From Camelimonas abortus (lineage in GTDB: Bacteria; Pseudomonadota; Alphaproteobacteria; Rhizobiales; Beijerinckiaceae), in NCBI RefSeq assembly GCF_042647165.1, contig NZ_JBHRUV010000002.1: 64,000 nt of DNA, one strand, 5' to 3'. Numbering within the stretch: the stretch's first letter is position 1; each line of letters starts with the position of its first letter. Position numbers and translations under genes: made by a program. The notes beneath the pieces are model-generated. The model was not told the origin of the DNA. It made no database searches and was given only the letters and a program-made list of their open reading frames with translations. This document shows positions 36,732-46,286 of the stretch, piece by piece.

Positions 36732-39112
36732 GATGTCTGGTTCGCTCCGGTCAGAACCGGATTTCGGCGTGGGCGCGGAACTGCTGGTCGGCGTTATGCG
36801 CGCCGTACTGGCCGTTGTACGACACGCCAAGCTTCACGCCGGCGGCGACGGCCCAGTCAACGCCCGCAGCCACCGCCAGCGCCGACCGGTCGACCGGCGC
36901 GCTGCTGACCGCAAACGGCGCCGCCAGATTGCCGCGGAAGGCGTTCAGCGCCGTCGGCCGCACGTCGCCGAAGGCGCCGCGCCAGCCGATCATGCCGTTA
37001 AGCGTCGCCCCGCCCGCGCGCAGGTCGAAGCGCACGCCGGCCGTGGTCACGCCGATGCTGTCCGTGCGGCTGCGCCCGCCAAGCGCCGCGGCGCCGCCGT
37101 GCTCAAGGAAGCCGTCCGTGCTGACGCGCAGGCCCGCCACATTGACGAACGGCGAGGCGGCGGCCGTCTCCGACAGCGGCAGGCGGTAAGCGATCTCGCC
37201 GAACGCCTGGAAGACGCGCGCGTCATATTTCGCCGTGGCGTAGTCCGCGTATCCGGCGAAAGCGACGCCGCGCTGGGTGGACACCCGCGCGCCGGCGTAG
37301 CTTGCGCCCGCCGAGAGCTGCATCTGGCCAAGGCTTGCGCCGGCGTAGAGCGCGCCGAACACGGTCTGCGATGAGGCGCGGGAGAGGCGCGCGTCCATGT
37401 CGAAGCGGCCGTCCAGATAGCCGCCGGCGACGCCGGCGGTGACGCCGCCCAGATCCGCGTCGGCGCCAAGGATGAAGCCGCCGCTGCGACGGTCCACGGA
37501 GGCGAGGCCGTGGCTGGCGCGAGCCTCGCCCCAGCTGCCGACGCCCTGGCCCCAGAAGGTCGCGCCGGAGCCGGTCTTCCCGGCCGGAACGGTCGCCTGG
37601 CCGGCGGCGGCGGCGCCTTCGCCATGGGCCGCGCGCAGCCGCCCGAGCAGCGCGTCGCGCACCAGGCCCGCCTCGGTGAACGCCGTCGTCGTCCACGCCG
37701 CGTGGATCTCGCCGGACATCATGTCGAAGCCGGCGCGCGCCTGCCCGGCGGAGGTGAACAGGATGGCGTCATACAGCGGATTGCCGTAGCCCAGCCGCTC
37801 CACCGCCGTCGCCACGGCGAACTGGCTGGCCGTCCACGCGGTCTGGCCGAAGGCCAGGTCGTTGCGGTCGAGCTGCAGGGTGACGCTGGCGGAGTCGTAC
37901 TGCAGCGACGGCGTGAGGAAGGCCATGTTGGACGTGACGCCGTCGAACTGGCCGGCGACGCCGCCGTCCGCCGAAAGGATGACGTAGCGGGTGCGGCGGG
38001 CGTAGTTCCCCTGGTCAGCGAGCACCGCCACCACGCCGCCCTCGATCGTGGCCACGCCCGAGACGGCGATGCGGTCGCTCACGCCGGCGGCGTTGACCTC
38101 GACCTCGTAAGCGGAGCCGGAGACGAAGCGCGCGTCGCCGCTCACGACCAGCGTTCCGGGCGAATTGCCCGGCGCCGCGACGCCGGCCACCACAAGGCCG
38201 CCCACCACGCCGCTGCCGGAGACGCGCCCGTCCGTCGCGACGATCACCGTCGCATTGGGCAGCGCGCCGTTAACGCGCAGCGTCGCGCCCTCCACCGTGG
38301 CGGAGCCGGTGAAGGTGTTGCCGGCGCCGGTGATTTCAATCTCGCCGCCCCCGGTGACCTTCAGGTCGCCGTCGCCGACGATCGCGCCGCTCCACACGCC
38401 CGCGCCCGGCTGGCTGAAGGTGACGGTGGCCCCGGCGTTGACGGTGATCAGGCCGCCCGCGCCGAAAGCGGCGACCGGGCCGGCGAGCTCGCCCGCGGCG
38501 ACGGTGACCGTACCCGAGAAGGCGCTGTTGTCGCCGGTGAGCACGGTGAGGCCGGGTCCGGTCTTCACGAACGCGCCGTCGCCGACGAGGTCCACCGCGA
38601 CCACGCCTTCCGACGCCTCAAACAGGCCGCTGTCCAGCGCGCCGTTGCGCAGCGCGCCGCCGGACAGCTGCACTGCCGAAGCCTTTTGCGTGCGGCCGCC
38701 CAGATCCAGCACGCCGCCGTTCAGCACGAACGCGGTTGCGTCGTCGAAGCCGCCGGCGCCCGCGAGCGCCAGCACGCCGCTGTCGACGACCGCGCTGCCC
38801 CTGAAGGTCTGGGCCGCGGTCAGGGTCAGCTGGCCGGCGCCCACCTTGCGCAGGCTGCCCGCGCCGGAAATGACGCCGCCGAACGTGGTGTCGGCGTTAT
38901 TGGCGCCCACGGCGAGCTCGACGTCGCCGGCGCCTCCGAGGGTCACGTCGCCCGCGCCCGCCAGACCGCCCAGCGTCTGGCTGGCGTCAGCGCGCAGCGC
39001 GCCGCCGGCGTCGATGCTGACCGTGGAGGCCGCCGGCAGCTGGCCGGCGCCAGTGGCGTGCAGCGTCACGCCCGCGCCGACGCCGGTCGTTCCCTGCCAG
39101 CCGATCGCGCTG

Positions 39113-39441
39113 GCCAGCGTGACCGTGGCCGGCGCTGCGCCGCTGTTGACGAAGCTGACGGCGCCGGAGCCGGAGCCGCCGCCGGCGAGGGTGAGGTCGT
39201 AGCCGTTCAGGTCGATCCCGCCGGCGCCGGCGGCGACGATCTCGCCGGGCGTCACGTTCTCTGCGGCCAGCTGCAGCGTTCCGCGCTCCAGCCGCACCGG
39301 ACCGGAGCCGAGCGCCGCCGCGTGCTGCGCCACAACCTGGCCGCCGCTGATGGTCGTGCCGCCGGCGTAGGCGTTGGCGCCGGAGAGAATGAGCGCGCCA
39401 TCGCCCTGTTTCACCAGCCCGCCATCGCCGGAGATGGCGCC
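39113..39441. repeat. Direct repeat copy A inside autotransporter 2
   Basis: This stretch of about 329 bp is nearly identical to 39992-40320 (offset 879 bp, a multiple of three). It encodes a strand-repeat unit; over 107 aligned residues 98 are the same in the two copies. Confidence 0.85.
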
Positions 39442-39991
39442 GGAAAGGGTGATCGCGCGGCCGTTGCTGTCAAAATGTCCGGCGCTGGCGATGGCGATGT
39501 CCTGGCCAAGGCTGATGTCGCCGGCGGCCCGGATGGCGCCGCCGTCGGCAAGGATGCCGGTAATGCTCGCGAAGGCCGCGCTCTGCTCCAGCTCCACGAC
39601 GCCGCCGCGCAGCGCCAGCCGGCCAGCGCCCAGCCGCCCGTCGCCCGAAAGGGCCAGCACGCCGCTTTCGACAGTGGTGTCGCCGGCGTAGGTCTGGGCT
39701 GCGGTCAGGGTCACCTGGCCTTCGCCCGCCTTGCGCAGGCCGCCCGCGCCGGAGATGACGCCGTCGAACGTCAGGCTGGCCTCGCCGGCAGCCACGGAGA
39801 ACACGGCGCCGGCGGCCAGCGCCACGGCGCCGGCGCCGGTCAGTCCGGCGACGGTCTGGTCATGCGCGATCTCAACCCGGCTGGCGGCGCCGACGTCCAG
39901 GACGGAGCGGGCAGAGAGCTGGTTGCTCGCCGTGGTTGCGAGCGTCAGGTCGCCGGACAGAGAGGTGACGCCAGACCATGACAGACTGCTC

Positions 39992-40320
39992 GCCAGCGTG
40001 ACCGTGGCCGGCGTGGCGCCGTTGTTGACGAAGCTGACGGCGCCGGAGCCGGAACCGCCATTGGCGAGGGTGAGGTCGTAGCCGTTCAGGTCGATCCCGC
40101 CGGCGCCGGCGGCGACGATCTCGCCGGGCGCCACGTTCTCTGCGGCCAGCCGCAGCGTTCCGTTCTCCAGCCGCACCGGACCGGAACCGAGCGCCGTCGC
40201 GTGCTGCGCCACAACCTGTCCGCCGCTGATGGTCGTGCCGCCAGTGTAGGCGTTGGCGCCGGAGAGAATGAGCGCGCCCTCGCCCTGTTTCACCAGCCCG
40301 CCGTCGCCGGAGATGGCGCC
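39992..40320. repeat. Direct repeat copy B inside autotransporter 2
   Basis: Partner of copy A at 39113-39441, in the same orientation. Both copies encode 'GDGGLVKQG' followed by 'GALILSGANAY' and the strand unit that continues to 'ATVTLAS'. Recombination between them would delete 293 codons in frame. Confidence 0.85.
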
Positions 40321-41771
40321 GCTCCAGGTGATGGCGTGGCCGTTGCTGTCAAACGTCGCGCCCGTCCCGGCGAGCGTCGCAGCATGGGCGACGCCGAGGT
40401 CGCCGGTCGCGCGGATGACGCCGCCCGCCAGCGTCAGTTCGCCCGAGCCGGTAATGGCGTTGGAGCCCGCCAGCTCGAGGGCGCCGCCGTACAGGTTCAG
40501 CCGGCCGTTGTCCGGGCCGAAATTGACCCTGCCGCCGACCGTGACGCGGCCGCCATTAATATTTACGGTCGCATCCGGCATATAGCCGGCGACGCCGGCG
40601 CTGCCGATTTCCAGATTGCCATGGATGTGCGCCGCGCCGCCGTTGACGTTGAACACGGCGGTGGCGGCGTTCCGTTTTCCTTCGCCATAGACCGCGCCGA
40701 TCCAGAACGAGTCCCGGGTCTCCTCCCGGCCGACTTCGAGCAGGCCGCCATTGAGATTGTAGACGCCGCTGGCGCCGTTGCCGTTGCCGATGCCGACGCG
40801 ATGGATTCCGGAGACGTGCACGTAAGAGTTGTCGCCGGACTGGTTGAACTCGCCGGCGCCGCCGTCATAGCCGATGACGAACAGGCGCTCATCCTTTGCG
40901 GTGTTCGTGCCGCCGCCGCGGATGATGATGGCTGAATTGTCGACGTTGGCGACGGCTTTCCGGCCGGTCCATTCGCCCAGCCAGAAATGGCTGGCGCCCT
41001 GCGAACTGTCGATCACCGCGCCGTTGGACATGTTGAGGACCGCCCCGTTGCCGAGGCCGATGCGGATCGAGGCGCCGTGCGTCCCCAAATTGATGGAGCC
41101 GTTGTCGAGATTGATTTCAGAGCCGCCGCCGCCGTAACCGGCAAACAGCTGCGCATACTGGTTCGCGCCCGGCTCCAGGCCGAGGTTGATCCGGCCGCCG
41201 TTCCTGACGTTCAGGGTTCCCTGGCTCCCCCCCAGATAGCCAATGGCCAGGGCGTTGGGCGACTTGTCTGCGGTCGCGCCGGTTCCGAAACATTGAGGAC
41301 GCCGCCGTCGACGGTCAGCACGCCCCACGACTTGCTGTCGCCGACAAGAATGTCGCCGACGCCGCCGCCCGGAGCGACGTTGACGACCGTATTCGGGCCA
41401 ATGATGAATTCCGCCTGGTCGATGTAAATTTCGCTCGGGGCGAGATTGATGGTCAGCGAGGCGTTCTGCCCGGGGGTCGCCGTATCGGCGACGATCCGCA
41501 GTTCGCCGACGGGGCCGTCATAGGTCAGCGTGCTGTCGCCGTCGCCATTGACGACGATGTCCGTGAGACGGTCCTGGAACGCGGCGGGATCGCTGAAAAC
41601 ATCGTCCGCGGCGATGACCGGCTGCGTCGCGGCGATCGCCGCGCCCAGCGCGCACGCCGCCGCCAGCGCGCGCAGCGACGCCCCGTTCCTGAGCCCCGTG
41701 CGCCTGCGGTCTGGCGGGGGCGTCGTCCGCCCGCGCTGCGCTGCTTCGCTGGCCGTAACTGTATGTCGCAT

Positions 41772-42436
41772 GATCCGCCCCCTTTGGCTCGCACGCCATG
41801 ACCGGTGGCGCCGGCGTGCCCCTCCCGCACGTTACGGCATCCTGATTTTGTCAATAATGACGGGAATGTTGTTACGTCAATCCGTAGCGGAACAACGCAT
41901 ATAACCAGATGTGCCTGCAATGTGAGCACAACTGGGTCAGCTTAAATTTTCCCGCGCGATTCAGGACTGGCGACGCCGCCTGTTTCGCTGTCGCACAGGT
42001 CGCTGATACAGGACAGGACGATTCTTCTGGCTGTTTCACCTGCGTTTCGACAGAAAACAGGAACATGGCGCCGGACATTTCTGAAATTGCGCGCAGAACG
42101 CGCCGGCAGACGTGAGAACGCGCGCCCGAATATGGCGGAGGTGGCGGGCGATGCAAAAATGACGTTACGTAAGTCAATAACGGCCATGCGGACGGGACAT
42201 GGGGGGTATGCGTCAGGATTCCGCTACGTTCTCCAGATTAAATCCCCGTTTCTGGATCACAGGGCGTTGCTATCTGTTATGACATCTGCGGAATCCGTAG
42301 CGTCTGGCGTCAATTTGTGGACCGTCATACCCACATACCCAGGCGGCGTCTCTCCGGGCGCAGGCGTCGCCGGGCAGACGCCGGGCCAGGGCGAAACGCG
42401 GCGGCGCCGCGCGCCGTCATGACCCGGCGCGCGGCC
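41772..42436. other. Long AT-richer non-coding region upstream of autotransporter 2
   Basis: About 665 bp with markedly lower GC than the neighbours from about 41840 to 42330. The short ORFs in it show no protein character. It contains a TTACGTAA palindrome (42165-42172) and should hold the autotransporter 2 promoter, but no near-consensus promoter was found. It may carry an upstream regulatory RNA or a remnant of transferred DNA; neither is shown. Confidence 0.5.
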
Positions 42437-43255
42437 TCAGCCGCCGTGAGCGCCGGCCGGGGCGGACCCGGCGCGGCGGCCGCGCGGAATCGCGCCGATC
42501 AGCCGGCGGGTGTAGTCGTGCTGCGGCCGCGCGAAAATGTCGGCGGTGTGGCCTTCCTCCACCACCTTGCCGTGCAGCATCACCAGGATGCGGTCGCTGA
42601 GCAGCCGGATCAGGTTCAGGTCGTGCGTCACGAAAATGTAGGTGAGGTTCAGCGCCGCCCGCAGCTGCACCAGCGTCTGCACCACATGCGCCTGCAGCGA
42701 GGCGTCCAGCGCCGAGGTCGGCTCGTCCAGGATCAGCAGCTGCGGCTCCAGCACGATGGCGCGGGCGATGTCGACGCGGGCGCGCTGGCCGCCGGAAAGC
42801 TCATGCGGATAGCGGTCCAGCAGCTGCGGCGGCAGGCCGGCGCGGCTGGCCGCCAGCTCCACCAGCTCGCTGGCGCGCCGGCGCTCGTCCGGCGTTCCCA
42901 GCCGCCGCACCGGATCGGCGATGGAGGCGCGGGCGGTGAAGCGCGGGTTCAGACTGGCCAGCGGATCCTGAAACACCATCTGGATCATCCGCCGCTCCGG
43001 CGCCCTGCTGAAGCGCCCGCCGGCCAGACCGTTCAGGTTGCGGTTGCGGAAAATCACGTCGCCGTCGGTCTGCGGCAGCAGCCGCGCGATCATCCGCGAC
43101 AGGGTGGACTTGCCGCTGCCGGACTCGCCGACCACGCCCAGGATTTCGCCCGGATAGACGTCGAAGGTGACGCCGTCGACCGCCCTGAGCACCGCGCCGC
43201 CGCCGAGATCGAAATGGCGCGACAGGGCGCAGACTTCCAGGATCTTCTCCGCCAT
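42437..43255 (-). CDS. Peptide/opine-type ABC transporter ATP-binding protein (DppF/OppF-like)
   Basis: A 272-residue ATPase with Walker A 'GESGSGKST', Q-loop 'MVFQDPLASLNPRFTA', signature 'LSGGQRARVDIARA', Walker B 'LLILDEPTSALD' and 'IFVTHDLNLI'. It pairs with the DppD-like protein to power import through the two permeases encoded upstream. Its start overlaps the dppD-like stop by one base (TAATG). It lacks the C-terminal cysteine cluster that many oligopeptide ATPases carry. It is the last gene of the hyuA-initiated unit. Confidence 0.93.
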   Translation of the reverse strand: MAEKILEVCALSRHFDLGGGAVLRAVDGVTFDVYPGEILGVVGESGSGKSTLSRMIARLLPQTDGDVIFRNRNLNGLAGGRFSRAPERRMIQMVFQDPLASLNPRFTARASIADPVRRLGTPDERRRASELVELAASRAGLPPQLLDRYPHELSGGQRARVDIARAIVLEPQLLILDEPTSALDASLQAHVVQTLVQLRAALNLTYIFVTHDLNLIRLLSDRILVMLHGKVVEEGHTADIFARPQHDYTRRLIGAIPRGRRAGSAPAGAHGG

Positions 43256-44268
43256 TACGCCTCTCCCCTGGCTTGTGTGGCGAGGGTCTCGCCCGCCGCC
43301 AGCGCGTGGTGGCAGCGCACGACGTGGCCGGGGCCGACCACGCGGTCGGGCAGGGCCGAACGGACGCAGACGTCGCTCACGCGCGGACAGCGCCCGGCGA
43401 AGCGGCAGCGCGGCAGGTCGGCGCGCCGCAGGTTGGGCAGCGCGCCGCCCATGGGCCGCAGCTCCGTCACGCTCTCCTTGCCGTAGGGCAGGGAGTCCAG
43501 CAGCATGCGCGTGTAGGGATGGCGCGGCGCCTCCAGCACTCCGGCCACGGGGCCGGTCTCGAGAATCTGGCCGGCGTGCATGACGATGGCGCGGTCACAC
43601 CATTCGCTGGCCAGCGCCAGGTCGTGGGTGATGAAAACGGTGGCCACGCCGCGCTCGCGGCAGAGCTTCATCAGCAGCTCCATCACCAGCTGCTGGGTGG
43701 TGACGTCGAGGGCGCTGGTCGGCTCGTCGGCGATGATCAGCTCCGGATTGCAGGCGAAGGCGGCGGCGATCATGATGCGCTGGCACATGCCGCCGGAGAG
43801 CTCCGAGGGATAGGCGCGCATGCGCTTCTCCGGCGCCGCGATGCCGATGGCGCCGAGCAGCTCCACGATGCGCCCGTGCGCCTCGCGCCGCGACAGGCCG
43901 GGCGTGTGGGTGCGCAGAAGGTCCACGAGAATGTCGCCGATGCTGCGGATCGGGTTCAGGCTGTTCTTGGCGTTCTGGAAGATCATGGCGATGCGCCGGC
44001 CGCGCGCCGCGCGCATCTCCCGCTCGCCCAGCCGCAGCAGGTCCTGGCCGCCGAACATGATGCGTCCGGAGCGGATCACCGCCCGCTTCGCCAGAAGCCG
44101 CATGACGGCGAGGCCGGTGACCGACTTGCCCGAGCCGCTTTCGCCCACCAGGGCCACGCATTCGCCCGGCGCGATGGCGAAGCTGACGTCGTCGAGGGCG
44201 TGGAGCGGGCCGGCGCTGGAGTCGAAGTCGAGGGTCAGGCCTTCCACCGAGAGCAGGGGGGTGGTCAT
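43255..44268 (-). CDS. Peptide/opine-type ABC transporter ATP-binding protein (DppD/OppD-like)
   Basis: A 337-residue ATPase with Walker A 'GESGSGKSV', Q-loop 'MIFQNAKNSLNPIRS', signature 'LSGGMCQRIMIAAA', Walker B 'LIIADEPTSALD' and 'VFITHDLAL'. The C-terminal oligopeptide-transporter domain is present, with Cys-containing 'LRRADLPRCRFAGRCPRVSDVC', the usual 4Fe-4S-like cysteine set. Its start overlaps the upstream permease stop (ATGA). The substrate is set by the binding protein encoded at 46287-47900. Confidence 0.93.
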   Translation of the reverse strand: MTTPLLSVEGLTLDFDSSAGPLHALDDVSFAIAPGECVALVGESGSGKSVTGLAVMRLLAKRAVIRSGRIMFGGQDLLRLGEREMRAARGRRIAMIFQNAKNSLNPIRSIGDILVDLLRTHTPGLSRREAHGRIVELLGAIGIAAPEKRMRAYPSELSGGMCQRIMIAAAFACNPELIIADEPTSALDVTTQQLVMELLMKLCRERGVATVFITHDLALASEWCDRAIVMHAGQILETGPVAGVLEAPRHPYTRMLLDSLPYGKESVTELRPMGGALPNLRRADLPRCRFAGRCPRVSDVCVRSALPDRVVGPGHVVRCHHALAAGETLATQARGEA

Positions 44269-45101
44269 GCGTTGCGCCTCCTCGGGTCAACCAGGTCACG
44301 CACGCCGTCGCCGAGCAGGCTGAAGGCGAACACCGAGATCACAAGGGCGAGGCCGGGGAAGGTCACCACCCACCACTCGCCGGACATCATCAGGCCGGCG
44401 CCCTCCTGGATCATGATGCCCCACTCCGGCGTGGGCGGCGCCACGCCAAGGCCGATGAAGGCGAGGCCGGCGGTGTTGAGAATGGCCCAGCCCAGGTTGA
44501 GCGACATCTGCACGATCACCGGCGGCAGCGAGTTGGGAATGAGGAAGCGGAACACCACTCCCGCCGGCCCGTTGCCGGTGATGGTCGCCGCCTCCACATA
44601 GCCGATCGACCGGCGGGCCATGATCTCGGCGCGGATCAGGCGGAAATAGAAGGGAAAGTTGATGATGGCGGTGGCGAGCACGATGCTCTTCACCGAATTG
44701 CCCAGCACCGCCACCAGCGCCATGGCCGCCACGAACAGCGGAAAGGCCATCAGCACGTCGATGAAACGGCAGCAGACGTTGTCGATCCACCCGCCGGCGT
44801 AACCGCTGGCGGCACCGGCGGCGACGCCCGCCGCCGCCGACAGCGCCACCGCCGACAGCGCGATGGCGATGTCGAGGCGCGTGGCCACGATCACCCGGCT
44901 GAAGATGTCGCGCCCGAGGCTGTCGGTGCCGAACCAGTGCTTCGCCGAGGGCGGCTCCAGCACGGCGAGCACGTCCGTGGCCAGCGGGTCATAGGGCGCG
45001 AGCCAGGGCGCGAACGCCGCCAGGAAGGCCAGCAGCAGCACCAGCACGAAGGCGATGAACGTCACGACGTTGCGGCGCAGGAGCCAGGTAAACGCCTGCA
45101 T
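44265..45101 (-). CDS. ABC transporter permease (DppC-like)
   Basis: A 278-residue permease with about six transmembrane helices. 'HWFGTDSLGRDIFSRVIVATR' is the hallmark DppC/OppC motif near residues 55-75, and 'AATITGNGPAGVVFRFLIPN' is the EAA loop that contacts the ATPases. It works with the DppB-like partner encoded just upstream. Four bases separate the two genes. Confidence 0.93.
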   Translation of the reverse strand: MQAFTWLLRRNVVTFIAFVLVLLLAFLAAFAPWLAPYDPLATDVLAVLEPPSAKHWFGTDSLGRDIFSRVIVATRLDIAIALSAVALSAAAGVAAGAASGYAGGWIDNVCCRFIDVLMAFPLFVAAMALVAVLGNSVKSIVLATAIINFPFYFRLIRAEIMARRSIGYVEAATITGNGPAGVVFRFLIPNSLPPVIVQMSLNLGWAILNTAGLAFIGLGVAPPTPEWGIMIQEGAGLMMSGEWWVVTFPGLALVISVFAFSLLGDGVRDLVDPRRRNA

Positions 45102-45104
45102 GGC

Positions 45105-46139
45105 TCACCCCCTGCCGTAGCGCGGGTCAATGGCGGCCGACGCCAGGTCGATGACCAGCGTCAGCAGCACGAACATCACCGCGACGATGAGAACGAAGGC
45201 CTGCACCGGCGCGTAATCGAGGCCGATGAGCGCGTTGATGGCGTAGGCGCCGATGCCGGGCCAGGCGAACAGCTTCTCGATCATGATGTTCGCGCCCAGC
45301 ATGGTGGAGAGCACCATGCCCATGGTGGCCAGCACCGGCAGCATGGCGTTGGGCAGCGCGTAGACCAGCAGCATGCGCGCCCGCGACATGCCGAAGGCGC
45401 GCGCAGCCATCATCCAGTCGCTGTCCAGGGCGTCGATCATGCCGCTGCGCATCATGCGCATCAGCGGGGCGACGGCGAAAATGGCCATGGAGGCGGCCGG
45501 CAGCATCATCTGCCGCAGCGCGATCCAGAACAGCTCGCAGTCCCCGGCCAGCAGGCTGTCGATGGTCATGAAACCGGTGACCCGCGGCGGCGGAACCGCC
45601 CAGCCGGGCAGCCGGCCGATGGGCTCCGGCGCGACGCCGGCCAGGAAGTAGAGCCAGTAAATCAGCAGCAGCCCGAAGAAGAAGCCCGGCATGGCCGCGG
45701 CCACCGACGAAATCACCCGGCAGGCCTGGTCGATGAACCCGCCCCGGTAGACGGCGGCCAGCACGCCCAACGGCAGCGACACGCCCACGCCGAGAATGAA
45801 GGCGAAGACGGCCAGCTCCACCGTCGCCGGCACCCGCTCGGCGAAGTCCGTCAGCACCGGCTGGCCGGTGAGCATCGAGACGCCGAAATTGCCGGCCGCG
45901 ATCTGGCGCAGGTAGCGCCAGAACTGCTCCGGCAGGCTGCGGTCCAGTCCGAGCTGTTCGCGGACGGCGGCGATTTCCTCCGGGCCCGCGCCGGGGCCGC
46001 TGGCGTAATAGGCGGCCGGGTCCCCGGGCAGGGCGCGGACGAGGAAAAAGGTCGTCACGATCACGCCGAACAGGATCAGCGCGGTCGCGGTGAGGCGGGA
46101 AAGAATGGTGCGCCCCTTGAGCCGCATTGGATCATCCAC
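45105..46139 (-). CDS. ABC transporter permease (DppB-like)
   Basis: A 344-residue permease with an N-terminal helix ('TILSRLTATALILFGVIVTTFFLVRALPGDPA', a DppB hallmark), five further helices and an EAA loop ('AARAFGMSRARMLLVYALPN'). A GTG at 46139 opens the frame; an ATG at 46127 is an alternative. It follows the binding-protein gene by about 147 bases and couples to dppC. Confidence 0.92.
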   Translation of the reverse strand: MDDPMRLKGRTILSRLTATALILFGVIVTTFFLVRALPGDPAAYYASGPGAGPEEIAAVREQLGLDRSLPEQFWRYLRQIAAGNFGVSMLTGQPVLTDFAERVPATVELAVFAFILGVGVSLPLGVLAAVYRGGFIDQACRVISSVAAAMPGFFFGLLLIYWLYFLAGVAPEPIGRLPGWAVPPPRVTGFMTIDSLLAGDCELFWIALRQMMLPAASMAIFAVAPLMRMMRSGMIDALDSDWMMAARAFGMSRARMLLVYALPNAMLPVLATMGMVLSTMLGANIMIEKLFAWPGIGAYAINALIGLDYAPVQAFVLIVAVMFVLLTLVIDLASAAIDPRYGRG

Positions 46140-46286
46140 TCGCTTGGATCGGATCCCGGGCCGGCCTGCGGGGCCGGAGCCCGGGCCAGACCCGAGGCCT
46201 GACCTGGGTCGGACGGAGCCGTGGCGCGCCTGCGGCGCGTCACGGCGGTGGCGGGGGCCGGCGCGCGCCGCCCCGGCCCGGCCGCG

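Larger units (their letters stand above)
36218..36750. other. Intergenic region between the two autotransporters
   Basis: This 533-bp region has no convincing gene. About 36270-36400 is clearly AT-richer than its surroundings and is the likely promoter region of autotransporter 1. It contains the 17-bp palindrome at 36359-36375. The rest is GC-rich up to the terminator at 36695-36731. Confidence 0.6.
36751..41771 (-). pseudogene. Autotransporter 2 (PATR-repeat passenger, beta-barrel), frameshifted near the N-terminus
   Basis: The N-terminus starts at 41771 with an extended signal peptide (hydrophobic 'LRALAAACALGAAIAA', cleavage near 'VIAADD'). It matches the autotransporter 1 passenger through 'GVLTVDGGVLNVSE'; that frame then ends at 41211 with unrelated residues. 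The homologous continuation ('NALAIGYLGGSQGTLNV', like 'NTLWIGRGAGSQGALNI' in paralogue 1) is in the next frame and runs open to 36751. The span is one base short of a multiple of three, so a single-base deletion (or two-base insertion) at about 41285-41300 explains it. The rest has about 1200 residues of PATR repeats and a beta-barrel ending in Phe. An intact product would be a surface-displayed or released adhesin-like protein. Confidence 0.88.

Noticed and set aside
37510..39981. An 823-codon open frame antisense to autotransporter 2
   Set aside because: Same reason: complement of repeated GC-rich codons, no protein features.
31508..41771. Repeats in the autotransporters as a CRISPR array or satellite
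   Set aside because: Repeats are in frame, variable in length and encode beta-strand units; there is no short constant repeat with unique spacers.
41872..42422. Four short ORFs in the AT-richer region
   Set aside because: They overlap on both strands, lack ribosome sites and show no protein-like composition or motif.
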